Source: Hirudinaria manillensis
Taxonomy: Eukaryota > Annelida > Clitellata > Hirudinida > Hirudinidae
Length of the DNA stretch: 64,000 nt
NCBI GenBank assembly: GCA_034509925.1
Contig: CM067526.1
Coordinates: 12,817,510-12,881,509, forward strand
Reading direction: 5' to 3'
Part shown: one piece after another, positions 1-25,100 of the stretch
Position numbering within the stretch: position 1 is the stretch's first letter
Layout: each line of letters begins with the position of its first letter
Made by a program: the position numbers and the translations under genes
Notes under the pieces: generated by a model
Databases searched by the model: none
What the model was told of the DNA's origin: nothing
The model's input: only the letters and a program-made list of their open reading frames with translations

Positions 1-1792
1 ATTGTCGAGGGAAATCCAATCAAGCTTGTGTTAGATTTACCTCAGAACTGCCAGCATGGTATCTTAGTATCCCATGGCAAACATTTCAACAACATGGTAG
101 TGATTTGTCACCTTTATTTAACAATAACTTTTAATCTATTTTGGAATATTCTCAAATTGGTCTGAGTCATTTCTTAACCAATTTTAATTCACAGTTGCTG
201 GAAGACTTGGACCCAGATAAGGACTTTGTGTTTCTGTTCTTGATTGACCCCAATGGTTTAAGCATCTGGATAATTGGAAGTGCTGAAGTTACAAGGAAAC
301 TAACAATTGGAGCTAATTTGCATATTGGTGAGTTGTATTTCTTCATCCATTAATCATTACGGGCTATACAAATTGATTGATTGATTTATTGTTTTCTTGG
401 TATCATCAATATTATACAAATAACAATATAAGGGCCGCGAGTAAATGATACCAAAGGATGCCCGAAGGGAACAATGTTCCCGCTAGATGAGCAACCTATA
501 TTTAAATTCTCATTTACATATTATAGCTGACTTCAACAAGCAATTGAATGCTGCTGTAGCTCACTTAAAAGAGAAAAAGAATAAAACAAAGAAAGTTTAT
601 ATTTTAGAGAGCTTGGATGAAAGAGAAAGTTATGGAGGTAAATCACTCCAATGCAATTAATTTTTGGTCAATTTAGTATTTCAAATGGTTGCTGTGAATC
701 TTAAGTAAAGATTTGAAATCCCCTCCAAGTCCTGCATTTTTCTGCAGCTTTTCAAAAAGAATGAACTTAAAGAATTGAAGTCGTCACCCAGTCGAAGGCA
801 AGCCTGGGAAGACGCCATCATTGCAAACATGGATTGCTTTCACCATCTTGGAATTGCCAAGGAATTGGAAATCCTAGGTAAGCATATTTGCTATTTAGAT
901 TACGACATTTTGTTGAGATGTTAACACTTATTCTGATTGAAATTCTAATCTCTTAATAAACTTTTATCTGTTGGCAAATAATTAATGAAGATTGCCATGT
1001 TTATTGATCTTTGACAGTCGAGTTGAATCGAAGACATTCCTTATTTGGTATCAAGAAGTGCTTCCTCAATGTTAAAAGTGGAAGAGTCGCGATACTTGTA
1101 ATTCACGTCTCAATCAATGCTGCTTATCACAAGACGGGTCCCAACCCGAATGATTGTAAGAATTTCCTGTTTTTCGAGTCAATTTGTTATTGTTAAAAGT
1201 TATGACAGCTAAAGTATTTGAATGTCCAGAGTTATTGTTGTTTAATGGAGAAACATTAGGCAGATTGTGCTATAAACTTTTTTGTGCATTTTGAGCAGAT
1301 TGATTGAAATAGGAGATTGTTATAACGTATGAATGTTCATACTTATAATAGATGAAGTTCGAGCTGGAGTAGATGTTCCTGATGACATTGAGGTAGATTG
1401 TTTTTGATATTTAAAATAAGAAAATTCATTATGTGCTTATTGACTGTCAGTTGTCTACAAAACTTTCACAGATAGTTTCTGATTATCCCATAGAAACCTA
1501 AATGGCATGCAGTCACGATACTGTAAAATTGAATGTTGCGATTTTAATTTTGTCTTTGTCTCGAGAGTTACTGAACGGAACCAAATTTTTAAAGGTTCTG
1601 GAAAGCAAGCCACTCGTCGACTGGCTCAAGTCAGGATCATCATCCATCCCATGTCAAGTTCTGTTTGTTGGATTTGGCAGCAGAACGACAGAAGGATTTG
1701 AATTGCTGGATCAACATGAAGGAATAGGAGGTATGTAAAAATTTAGATTATCTTATATTTTTTCAGGAATTGGTGATGATGGTTTCAATTAA
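1..1792 (+). CDS. Unrecognised protein, 3' part of gene (5' end outside window)
   Basis: I do not recognise this family. Spliced coding exons are supported by good frames and GT-AG borders at about 1-96, 195-327, 537-637, 748-877, 1018-1155, 1352-1392, 1595-1730 and 1766-1792. The last exon encodes a short GIGDDGFN ending before TAA at 1790-1792. The visible ~230 residues are mixed alpha/beta in character. There is a hydrophobic strand-rich start (FVFLFLIDPNGLSIWII), then a Lys-rich helix, then a hydrophobic segment (RVAILVIHVSINAAY), and a C-terminal part containing QVLFVGFGSRTTEGF. No transmembrane helix, zinc finger or known catalytic motif is obvious. The junction between the exons ending at 637 and starting at 748 does not keep frame by itself (phase 1 into phase 0). 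An 11-nt microexon at 677-687 would repair it, but the introns around it would be only 39 and 60 nt. The gene is convergent with KDM5. Confidence 0.7.
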
Positions 1793-1840
1793 GCAGGACT
1801 GTTTCAATGCAATCTATAATTATTATTAGGTTTATTTTAT

Positions 1841-1843
<3 letters not shown>

Positions 1844-1908
<65 letters not shown>
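1844..1908. repeat. (ATT)n microsatellite
   Basis: About 20 uninterrupted ATT trinucleotides lie just downstream of the stop of the first gene. Simple-sequence tract in the 3' flank or intergenic spacer. Confidence 0.95.
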
Positions 1909-1910
<2 letters not shown>

Positions 1911-1974
1911 GTAATGATTCAGATGGTTATCATGTGTTCAGATCCAAGCTTCAATATGAATGAATCAATTCATT

Positions 1975-2410
1975 TACATCGTGTTAAATGCATTATTTAA
2001 TTGACAGCAATCCGACAGTAGAAGATAATATTGCTTCAGAATCTTCAGTTGTTTGACATCATGTTTATTATTATTACTATTGTTTATTATTGTTATTATT
2101 ATTACTGTTGGTATTATTATTATTATTATTATGTTCCTACGAAACTTTTTTTCTATTTGTTTTCTTGAGAAAATTGGGAAAAAAAACCATATGGTGTCCC
2201 ATTGCTTCAGAATCTTTAGTCTGATTGATATCATGTCATTTTATTATTATTGTTATTATTATTATGTTCCCATTTCATTTGTATTATATGACACTCATTA
2301 TCTAATTGACATCAATCTCACAATAGAAAATCACAGTGTTTTAGAGTTTCCTTTGATTGACATCATGTCTTGCATATTATCACTTTTTGTTTCAAGTTTC
2401 TACGAAAAAC
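1975..2410. repeat. Diverged direct repeats with embedded ATT tracts
   Basis: Two to three diverged copies of a ~150-bp block can be seen. Each carries variants of 'attgcttcagaatcttcag', 'ttgacatcatgtttatta' and a short ATT/GTT tract. Examples are near 2030-2110, 2200-2275 and 2355-2385, with related text near 2000 and 2320. The open frames here are repeat translations (runs of Ile/Tyr) and not genes. Confidence 0.6.
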
Positions 2411-2514
2411 CACATCATTTCCAATCATCACGTGCCTTCGTATTTCTAGGATTTGTATATTTCTGTTTGTTTACTCGGATAAAACTCAGGAGACTGGTTT
2501 CTGTTAAAATTTAG

Positions 2515-3281
2515 TTGGCAATACTCGTTCGGCTTGTAATGTCCGAAGGTAGCAACGATAGCAATTGTATATTCATCAATTTTTGTTTGATCTCAAAGTC
2601 TGCGTCTAGAGTCAAAATGTTCGTCTGCCATCTTCGTTAGATTCATCGTTCGGGTCGACCTTGTCATCGTCTCTCAGCTTACTTGACAGACTCTGTCATT
2701 GAAGTTCTGTGATTTTAATTCAGGGTAGGTTTACTTTAGGCGATGTGGTTCTTCTCTCGGTGTTGATCTTGCTGCACTTCCGACCGCTCAACGGGTTCAT
2801 TAGGAGATTATTATTCGTAGCTTTTACCTGTGATTAATTCGGTGTTGCGCAATAGTTACTTCAATCCTATTATTAAGGAATTAAAATCAAACGAATTGGC
2901 TCGTCTCGATTGTTTTGTTGTTTTCTAGTTTCAACTCATGAGTACAGCACACCTTAATCACCAAAATTGATTAATTGGTAGCTTGTTCGCATTGAAGAAT
3001 ACCAATCTAATGACTGATCATATGCATAGGAGTACCTTGCTAACAGACCAAATTTCATTTCTTTTGGGCTGAATTTGGAAAGTGGATGCCGAGATCTTAT
3101 AATAATAAAGATGATGATGATGATAACAATAATAACAGAAGACAAAATCATAACATGGACAATTCCTCAGAAGATGGAGACATGTTCAGTGAAACTTATC
3201 AATGAACTTATATACAAAAAAATAAGCCCTTAACGGTGATGCGTAACAATGATAAATAATATTAATTATTGTTATTATTCA
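2515..3281. other. Intergenic / KDM5 3' flank, with possible decayed exon copy
   Basis: No convincing gene. Around 2625-2705 the sequence resembles the KDM5 terminal exon at about 3350-3450: 'cgttagattcatcgttcggg' here versus 'cgtcagattcgtcattcgga' there, followed by matching 'ttgtc', 'ctt' and 'tctgt(c/t)attgaa' stretches in the same order. It could be a decayed partial duplicate. The rest holds short AT-rich text and a GATGAT/AAT tract near 3105-3135, probably KDM5 3' UTR. Confidence 0.4.
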
Positions 3282-16479
<13,198 letters not shown>

Positions 16480-16807
16480 TGCAATCGATCAAAATTTATT
16501 TTATCATCGAACGTAAACAAAACAATCAACAAATGCCGTCGTTCATAACAGCCATTTTCGCGATTGACAAAAGATAAAATATAATTGTCCTATGTTTTTC
16601 AAAATAATGTGGGATTGCTTTGTTAATCATCTCGTTTATTTAAAAATATAAACGCGACATTAAAAAGATTTAATAAATTTATCGAAAAAATTAATATTAT
16701 AAACCTTTATTTTCATTGCCAGAAATATACACATACACTCAACTATCGCTCTCCGCGTGTTTATAGTATTTGTTTTATCTTTCGGAATCCGTAAAAATCT
16801 CTTAAAC
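16480..16807. promoter_or_regulatory. Bidirectional promoter region between KDM5 and IMP4
   Basis: Only about 330 bp separate the divergent start codons of KDM5 (minus) and IMP4 (plus), so both core promoters and 5' UTRs must lie here. The text is AT-rich. A pyrimidine-rich stretch lies near 16740-16790 (ctatcgctctccgcgtg, ttatctttcggaatccg), close upstream of the IMP4 ATG. I see no clear TATA box for either gene. Confidence 0.6.
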
Positions 16808-18732
16808 ATGGTAATATTAAATTAGTCTAGGAGGATTTGAATAAAAACTAAGATCGTTTTATATTTTTAGTTTAAAAGACATAGACGTGAAAGACGAGAG
16901 TATATATACCGAACTGGTATAGAAAGTAGAGACGAGAAGATTTTAGATAGGAAAAAAGTTCTGAAAGAAGCCGTTGATGGTAACGCAAAGATTTAATAAG
17001 GTACATGAAAGCCCAGGATACTAATTAGAATTGATTATTGTAGCTTCTAAAACTATTCCTACTGAACTTCAAAAGAATGCCGTCCAAATATACAAAAGTT
17101 TGGATTGGGAAGATGCTGGAGGAGAGGGTGAATATTGATATTTTAAATCAACTATAGCTTTCCATTGCTTTTTGTCATTTGAGAATATGGAATTTGATTA
17201 TTTTTTAAAAGCAAATGTCAGGACTAAATAACATTTTTGTAAATACATTACATAATTGAAGTTGTTTTGAGTTTTGCCATATCTTCTGCATAAATGAATA
17301 ATCTTTGCAGGTGTTGTGACACAAGAGGATAATGAATACAAGTGGGCTGGTGTAGCTGACCCCAAAATAGTTATTACTACATCTAGAAAACCAAGTTCCA
17401 GTCTACAGAAGTTTGCCAAGGCAAGTTACATGATTAAATGAGATTAATAACAACTTTGTCATTACCATTTGTGGCTTGTTAGTACACATCACAGTGAGAA
17501 ATATAATTTTGAGATAAATATGATATAAAACATCATTATTTTAAATAACAATTTTATGAAATTTAGGAAATCAGACTCATGTTTCCGACAAGCCATAAGA
17601 TTAATAGAGGAGGTCACGACCTGAAAATGTTGGTCAGCTCCTGTATTGCCAACGATTATTCTGATCTCATCATATTGTCAGAAACTAGAGGCAGACCTGG
17701 TTAGTAGGTACTTGGTCACATTCGTTAGTCATTAACTTGATCAATTCGACTTTGATTATTTATTGTCATTATTATTATTGTTTATTTTCTGTATGATTAA
17801 GTTATATCCTATCTATATCACACACCTTTTGATATTTAAGGATATTATTGATTATTATGATGTTAATTAAATATTTTCTTCTGATAAGATGAGATGATTG
17901 TTTGCCATCTTCCTCATGGACCAACGGCCTACTTCAACATTGACCAAGTTGTCATGAGGCACGAAGTCAAGGACATCGGGAAGATTTCTGAAGAATATCC
18001 TCAGCTGGTCTTTGAGGGTATCACATCGAAGCTCGGAGAAAGGGTTAACCAACTCTTATATTTATTTATTTATTTATATATATATAAATAATATACACAT
18101 GTAAATACTAGTCCAATGGTATTCAGTACACACTACCACACCACTGCTATGTCTGAATTGGCAGTCCTGATACTTTAAAGAAACTTAATATAATCAGCTT
18201 ATTTTCAAGTTGCTAATACTGCCATAATTCCCAAAGGTCAAGGATATATTGAAATATCTGTTCCCTGTTGCTAAGGATACTAGCAGGAGAATTCTCAGCT
18301 TCTTTTCCTTTGATGGAGTCAAGATTTTGTTCAGGTTGGTCTTGACAAATAATCATTATTTGAGATGAGGCAGCTGACCAAACTAATGAGCTGATGAACT
18401 AGTAGTCATGTTGAGTGCCTTCATGATGTTTATGGTATGTTTGTGATGATTTCAGGCATCACACAACAAAGAAAGTAAACAACAGATGGACTGTCAGTGA
18501 GCAGGGACCAAGGTTTGAATTGAAGTGTGAGTGAAACATTTTGTAGCAACTTTCAACCACAACCACACCTTTCATTGATCATTAATTATCTTCTGATGCA
18601 GTGTTCAAGATCATCAGAGGCACAATAGACTTGGAGGACAGTGCTGACATTGAATACCAGATGAGCAATTTCACAAATGCTGCCAAAACAAAAACTCCCC
18701 TATGGCTCAAGCCAATTGATTATTTCGATTAA
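16808..18732 (+). CDS. IMP4: U3 small nucleolar ribonucleoprotein IMP4 (Brix domain)
   Basis: A component of the U3 snoRNP / SSU processome needed for 18S rRNA processing in the nucleolus. Nine exons join in frame: 16808-16810 (ATG alone), 16871-16979, 17044-17127, 17311-17420, 17567-17699, 17889-18043, 18237-18334, 18456-18526 and 18602-18732. They give 297 residues, close to the usual ~290. Family landmarks in order are the basic N-terminus (MFKRHRRERREYIYRTGI), DWEDAGGEGV, the Brix core with ITTSRKPSS, MFPTSHKINRGGHD, HLPHGPTAYFNIDQVVMRH and RVKDILKYLFPV, then GPRFELKLFKIIRGT near the C-terminus. The intron after 17420 has a GC donor (AAG|GCAAGT) instead of GT. The gene is convergent with the guanylyl cyclase. 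A likely poly(A) signal, AATAAA-like, lies near 18787. Confidence 0.96.
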
Positions 18733-19182
18733 TCTCAAAATGTTATTCCCCTCATTTCCAAGTCTCTTTTTTCCAAGTACGGCTGAGAAAATAAAGGTTC
18801 AATTTTGGCCTGTAATGTCAGACATGCTACAAACACTATTAACAGACAATACAAGTAACCAGCAGATAATACTGTGATCAACACATTACCATTTCCTGGT
18901 TGACCAAATCATTTGTGCTGTCAATGCTTTGTGTATCATATTTGTGGTAGTTGCAGGCTGTTTCATGGCAAGGAGGGAGTTAGATTTGTTGGTTTGTCAA
19001 CTGCAGTGTTTAGGCCCATCACCAGAGTAGTTTAATCCAAATGGTAATTTTGTTTTAGTTTCTGTGGAGTAATGGATCAGGCCACATTAATGAAGCATTA
19101 CTCTAGATTTTTTTAAATTTTGAGTTACTGATTCAAATATGGCACTAATTTTTGATGCCAGTCCATTTAAGTCACTTCATAT

Positions 19183-22100
19183 TCATTTGAACTTGTGTAG
19201 TTCTGGAGGAGCAGCAAGCTTTGGGTCAGGGACTGATAAATTAGTTCCCTTCTTGCTTTTCAGCCAGTATGTCCTCATGTTACCTTTGCCCTGGGTAGAT
19301 TTGCAAAGTGTAAAAGCTTGATTTATGTAAATGAACTGAGGTCGGCAAAGTAACCAATAAAATGATTAACCTTTATTGGTATTTCCCCTCTTTCCTCCAA
19401 TTCAAATGTTCCATCTTTCATTAATAGGGAGGCCGTAGAATGACTCACGTGTATCTTCAAGGCTTGATAAGTTATAAGTGAATATAACTGCTGAAGGTAA
19501 ATAACTTATCAACGTTGCAGTCCTCAAGGACCGAAAGCTATGTTTCACTCAATGAACAGGACTTCCCTGCGTTCTGGCTTTATATGCGTAAATGAAAATA
19601 GGAATCGTCCTATTGTTAACTAACCGTAGCCACTTGTTTGCATTCGGGAAGCCACGTTAACCGTGTCGCCGTACATGCAATATTGAGGCAGGGTTGTACC
19701 AAGAACTCCAGCCACAAGGGGTCCTTTGACAAGTTTAGCCATATTGTTAAATATAATAACTTTATTATTATTCAACACTCATTAAATATTAAACCAGCGA
19801 TTCCAGCTTCAAATAACTGCGGGCTTAAGCTGTTTAAGCAGACAAAAGCAAAACGAATCCGCGCATCTAAAGCGACTTTTTTTTAACGAAACTAACTTCG
19901 GAAGGTTAGAGACCTTGATTATACATTTTTATGTTACAAAATAACTATCTTTTAGCAAATAGTGCTACATGCATTCGTAGACATTTCACTTTTTTTGTTT
20001 GACCAACCGGAATGAAGTCCGACCCGTAGTTGAAGGATGTTGTTTTTTGTTCCAGGTACTTTAAACTTGTGGATAGTCCCGAACATTTCCAAAGCCATAG
20101 TAGCAACTTCCGAGGCGTGCCTTTTGAGCCTTTTTGGTACTCCGCTGACTACCATGTAGATGTCTTTAGTGGTCTCGCACTTTAAAATGGTTAGATTAGC
20201 CAGTAAGCACAGTTAAAGACACTCAATGAGACACGTTTTAAATTAAGCTATTTTATGTTAACATACAATGCGTTATCATACCTTGTATAGATCGTATCTG
20301 TTGGTGACTAAATCGAATTGCTTGAACACCTCATTGAGAAAGTTTATAACCTATCAAAGCATCAATCATAATTTATCATTTCATATTTACACTTATAAAC
20401 ACCAGAAATCTTAATTTCACTTTCCTTGGTTTAGCAATAAAATCATTTAGCTGCTAAACTTAAGCCACAAATCATGTGCTATACAATAAGACAAACAATG
20501 GCCGGTGAATCGGACTGAAGGATGACGTGGAATCCCACGATGTCAGAGAAGTAAATAGTGGCTTCCTCGAATTCCTCTGGATTCACTGTTTCATTGTTCA
20601 ACATGGCCACTGCTATGTCCCTGAATTAAAAGATTTAATAACAGTTGGGCTTGCTCATAAATGTTTTAGAATCACCTATTCGTTAATTATACATGTACAT
20701 GTGTATATTTCAAGTAAATGTTGAATAATTAACGTGGCAAAAATTGATTAAATATTAAAGGAATGAAAGGAAACTTTCTGAGGTAAAATGTTGAATATCC
20801 ACGCTTCGACTTCTGCTTTCTTCTGCTTCAGTTCTTCGGTTCTTTTGGCTACCAAGGTCTGAAGACGTTGATTTAGTTTCTCCAGCTTTTCCAGTGTTAC
20901 GTCCATAATGTGGAGCGTCCTTGTTTAACATTAGTCCAAGTCAGAAACCAACCAAAAAGTATGCCAATGCCTCATAAACATCAAAGGTAACATAACACAA
21001 TGCAATAACCAATACAAACCGTTTGGCATTTTATAATACCTTCCTTTAGATATTTTTTTCATCTCAAGATTGATGTTGGCAAATGTCATCCTATCTTCCG
21101 GCCTCTCCTCAAGACATCCGCCCATGATTTCCATCCAATTTGTCGGGGCCAAGTTTGATGGAACCTGGGGTCTGAAGGGTGGCTGCAGGCCATAAGCCAT
21201 GACCCGACGGAGAATTTCTGTGAATTTGGTATTGCAAATAAATTACTAAACGGATCAGTTGTGTTTCGAATTCAAAATAGTTATGTCTGAATGAGGATAT
21301 TTGAAAATTCACGTGATAGCGGTTGATTCTGTCTTTCCATAGCGTATGGCTGATCCCAGAGCGTGACTTCTTGCATGATTATACCAAAGGCAAACAGATC
21401 TCCCTCTTTGGTGCCGTAAACGGAATCCAAGAGGCCTTCCTCAATCCTCAGAAGTTCAGGTGCCAGATAAAGAGCATCCTCGCCTTGGAATCGAATTTGT
21501 GGATGTGGGAAAACCGACATTGTGAGTTCAGATAATGAATCAAGCCAATCGAGACTCACTGCTTTTGTGTACCATAGCCACTTTCTCCGCGTGTAGCAAG
21601 TGGATTCCATAATCGGTAATTTTGCACGTCCACCTGTTATCTATGACGCAGTTCTTACTTGTGAGGTGTCCGTGAAACTTGAGAGCGGTCCGGTGGAGAT
21701 ACTCCATGCCCTGTGGACAAAAACCTTTGGTGAGGCTGGAAAAACATTCATCTCTTCACTTTTTTTAAATTTATAACTACAACTTTCTTTTAACGATTTG
21801 CCAATAAATTTAATAAATATTTTAATAATAAAAAGAAATTGTTCTCAACAAACAGCTGAAATGTCGAGGATGAGCGAGAGCTTATTGTCAAAGCTTGGAG
21901 TTACGAGTATCTTTTCCTTGATGACGTCAGCCAGACTTCCGAATTTGTTGTACAAGTATACGAGACAGTTGTTGGGGAGGTCAAGGCAAACTCCGAGGAA
22001 CAGGTTAAGATTTTGGTGACGGATGTTGGCCATCTGGTGAAGAAACTCCAACTTAGTCTTCGTCATGTTTGAAAAATGACGATTATTTTTTATTCGATCA

Positions 22101-25100
22101 ATTTGCGTTTATGTTAAGTTTTCATTTAGTTAATTTCAAATAGAGAATTTTCAAGGCACTGCGGAACAAATGATAAAGAGACTATTCCATGGAGTCTCAG
22201 GAAACGTCAAAATTTACTATGAATCAGAGTTCCTAAAAATATTAAGTAAGAAAAAGGAAACTGTAAGATTTAAAACGCAAGCCAATGAGTATGCCAAAGA
22301 TGCGACGAGAGGCTTTCGTAAGACTAAGCTTTAATTAGAAAGCCTACTAAAGTATATCATTAACTAAAATAAGTTAACAATGACATCAAGCGGACCTGTT
22401 TTATTTCTTCAACGAAGACAGGATTTCTAGAGTTGATTCGTTCGACGTGCGAATTGATCCTAAGGATGCTGCATACTTGGGCCTTTAAGGTAAATTAAAT
22501 CTAAAAGTCCTTAATATCATCGAGACAATTGGTAAATCATTTCTTACTAGATTTGAAGCAAGAAGAAGTGATTAAAAGAGACGTGGTTTGAAAGTTACGA
22601 AATGAAATTGGTCGTGTTAATTAATTAATTAATTAATTACTCATTCAAACCAATTCAATCTGCTTAAGCATACCTTGTAAATCCCAACCTCCGTGTAGAA
22701 ATCTTTACCAGTGAACTGTACGTTGGTTGCTACCTTCGCCTGCCTTCTCGATTCTTGTAGGAGGACATTGGAGCCATCAAACTGCGGTCAATAATCATTT
22801 CTTGCAACTGACAAGTTAATCTTCAGAATCTCATTTTATTCGTCAGGATGCGCCGAGCAATGATGGGCTTTGCAGAGTTTATTAGGGATTTATTAAAAGT
22901 TCATGCATTGAATATGACTGCTGGACTCACACTTTCTCTTTCTGGGTTCATAATTTCGTCCCATCTTATTCTGAAACCTTCGTTTTTACTCCACAGTTCG
23001 CTGCTTATGTCTTGAAGGGCACTGTTTATTAAAATTTAAAATTTCCAATCGTTCAGTGAATCTGCAAATTAACACTTATAGAAGACATACACTTTAAGAA
23101 TGTTATTTCTAGACCAGTCTGTAGATGTTGTAGAATAATATGTAATAATATTAAATATCACAATCATCAGATTTTTATCGAAAAGTAATAGATACCAACT
23201 ATTTTATGGACATGATGAATGTATATAAGAAGGTGGCGAAGAGCAGAAAAGCCAGGACGTGTTCATAATCCCATTTTCTTTGGTAACCTGATGAAAATAT
23301 TAAATAAAAAGTATTGATAAAAGTGGAACAAAATTTGTATTCGGATAAGGCGTACGGCAATCTTCAATAAAATGTTTATATTTTCAACTATTCGAACCTG
23401 ATTCAAACTAACCGCATAGGAACTCGAATATTAAATTAAATTGAAACATATTTTTGGTGCTTAGTTCAAAATACGAAATACTCAATTTGAATGTTCTATT
23501 TGCACTAATTTACAAACATTAATGCTTTTCCTACCTGATTCTTCTGTGAAGCAGTCGTTGTTTTCCATGAAATTCAAGCAAATCGTCGAGCCGTCGGGAA
23601 CCGAACCTTTTTTACCCGGCCACCAAAAAACGCCTGTCAGGAGTTCCAAGTCCTCGATGTCCACCGTCGATGTTTCGGTCGATGAATCGTCGTCATAATC
23701 GAAATCGAACGATTCTACATGTCTCTTCGATCGGGAATTATTGACCGAGCTCGTGTTGCCATCTGGCGTTGGTTCTGACGCCGGTGCCCTTGGCTCGGGC
23801 ACAAGATAATCTTCTTCTACACCAAGACCTTCCTTGAAAAATTGCTCTGCATAGCTATCTGAACCTTCGTACATCATCCTCATTCTACCGTTTTGGGCGA
23901 TCTCGATCACCAGATTGACGTCTCTGACTGGCGTAGGACTCTGGTACTTATCTTTTATCCACGGCTCTTTCACCATGGATGTGTTGAAGTACCCACTGGC
24001 AAAGTTGAAGTAGTATCCTGCTTTCACGGATTCTGCCGAGGGAACTGTAAAGGAAAATAATGAAGTGAAAGTACAATCAATCACAAAAAAATGTTTATTT
24101 CTGCCCATTCCGTCACGAATTAAACCAAAAAAGTGGACTAGATTGTTTTTAGTCATGTTAGTACCCACATGGACTTTCGTCAGTGATTTTGTAGAGAGCT
24201 TCCGTTAAACTTTTGTAGTCCCAAACTGGTCCATGGTTCTTTTCTGATCGGTTTATTGCTTTGGCCAACAGGTAAATGCTATCGAAAATGAGGGCCCCAT
24301 TGATATCGATTTCTTGCTATCCAGGAAGAGAAAATAAAGGATGCTCACCAATTTGGTTATACATTCAGTTAATTATTAAAAAAAACTTTTTCTCACATTC
24401 ACCGCAATGGTTTATGTATGCCGAATAGGGAAACATTTATGATGTATGATTCGACTTGCATAATGCTAAACATCTATTGTCTTTAGAGCAACTAACCTTA
24501 AGTATAAGTTCCCTTTTCACTTGGCTATACTGCTTGTTATAGACGTCCCTGAACTGCCTCAGACTTGCCTCGAACTCAGACCAAGTCAATTTGTAAGGTT
24601 TCTTTAGATTTATAGAGAGCAGACCATCAAAAGGATTTGAGGCATAAATGTCTTCGAAGCCAAACATCTTGACGTTGACTATAATAGGCCAAGATTTCAG
24701 CGGACGATTAAATGATTTCAAGTATCAGAATGTTATTATTATTTGTAAAAGTGTTGTTTGTAGAAGTTTTGTTTTGCTTTATACACCGAAATTTTGAAAT
24801 ATGATATTTTCTGAATAACGATATTATTAAGATAATAGTATGATATCTATTGGCATATGAGGAGGGCTGGCCATATCCCCTCGCCAATGTATTAGAGATC
24901 CCCCATTGCTGACAAAAAAAGGTGAAGAAATGAAAATAATAAAATTAAAGAACCTGACTAACCTAGGTATACGAAGAAGGTGATGAACATGTAATGAAAC
25001 CTTCCTTCTTTCATCATACCCAAGTCAAAGGCAGCCTTCATTGTATTCAAAACGACGCACTCACTGGCCGGGATTATGTAAACTAAAGAAATTAAGCAAT

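Noticed and set aside
2053..2514. 153-codon plus-strand frame downstream of the first gene
   Set aside because: Composition follows ATT/GTT microsatellite and diverged repeat text (Ile/Tyr/Leu runs); no splice context or family.
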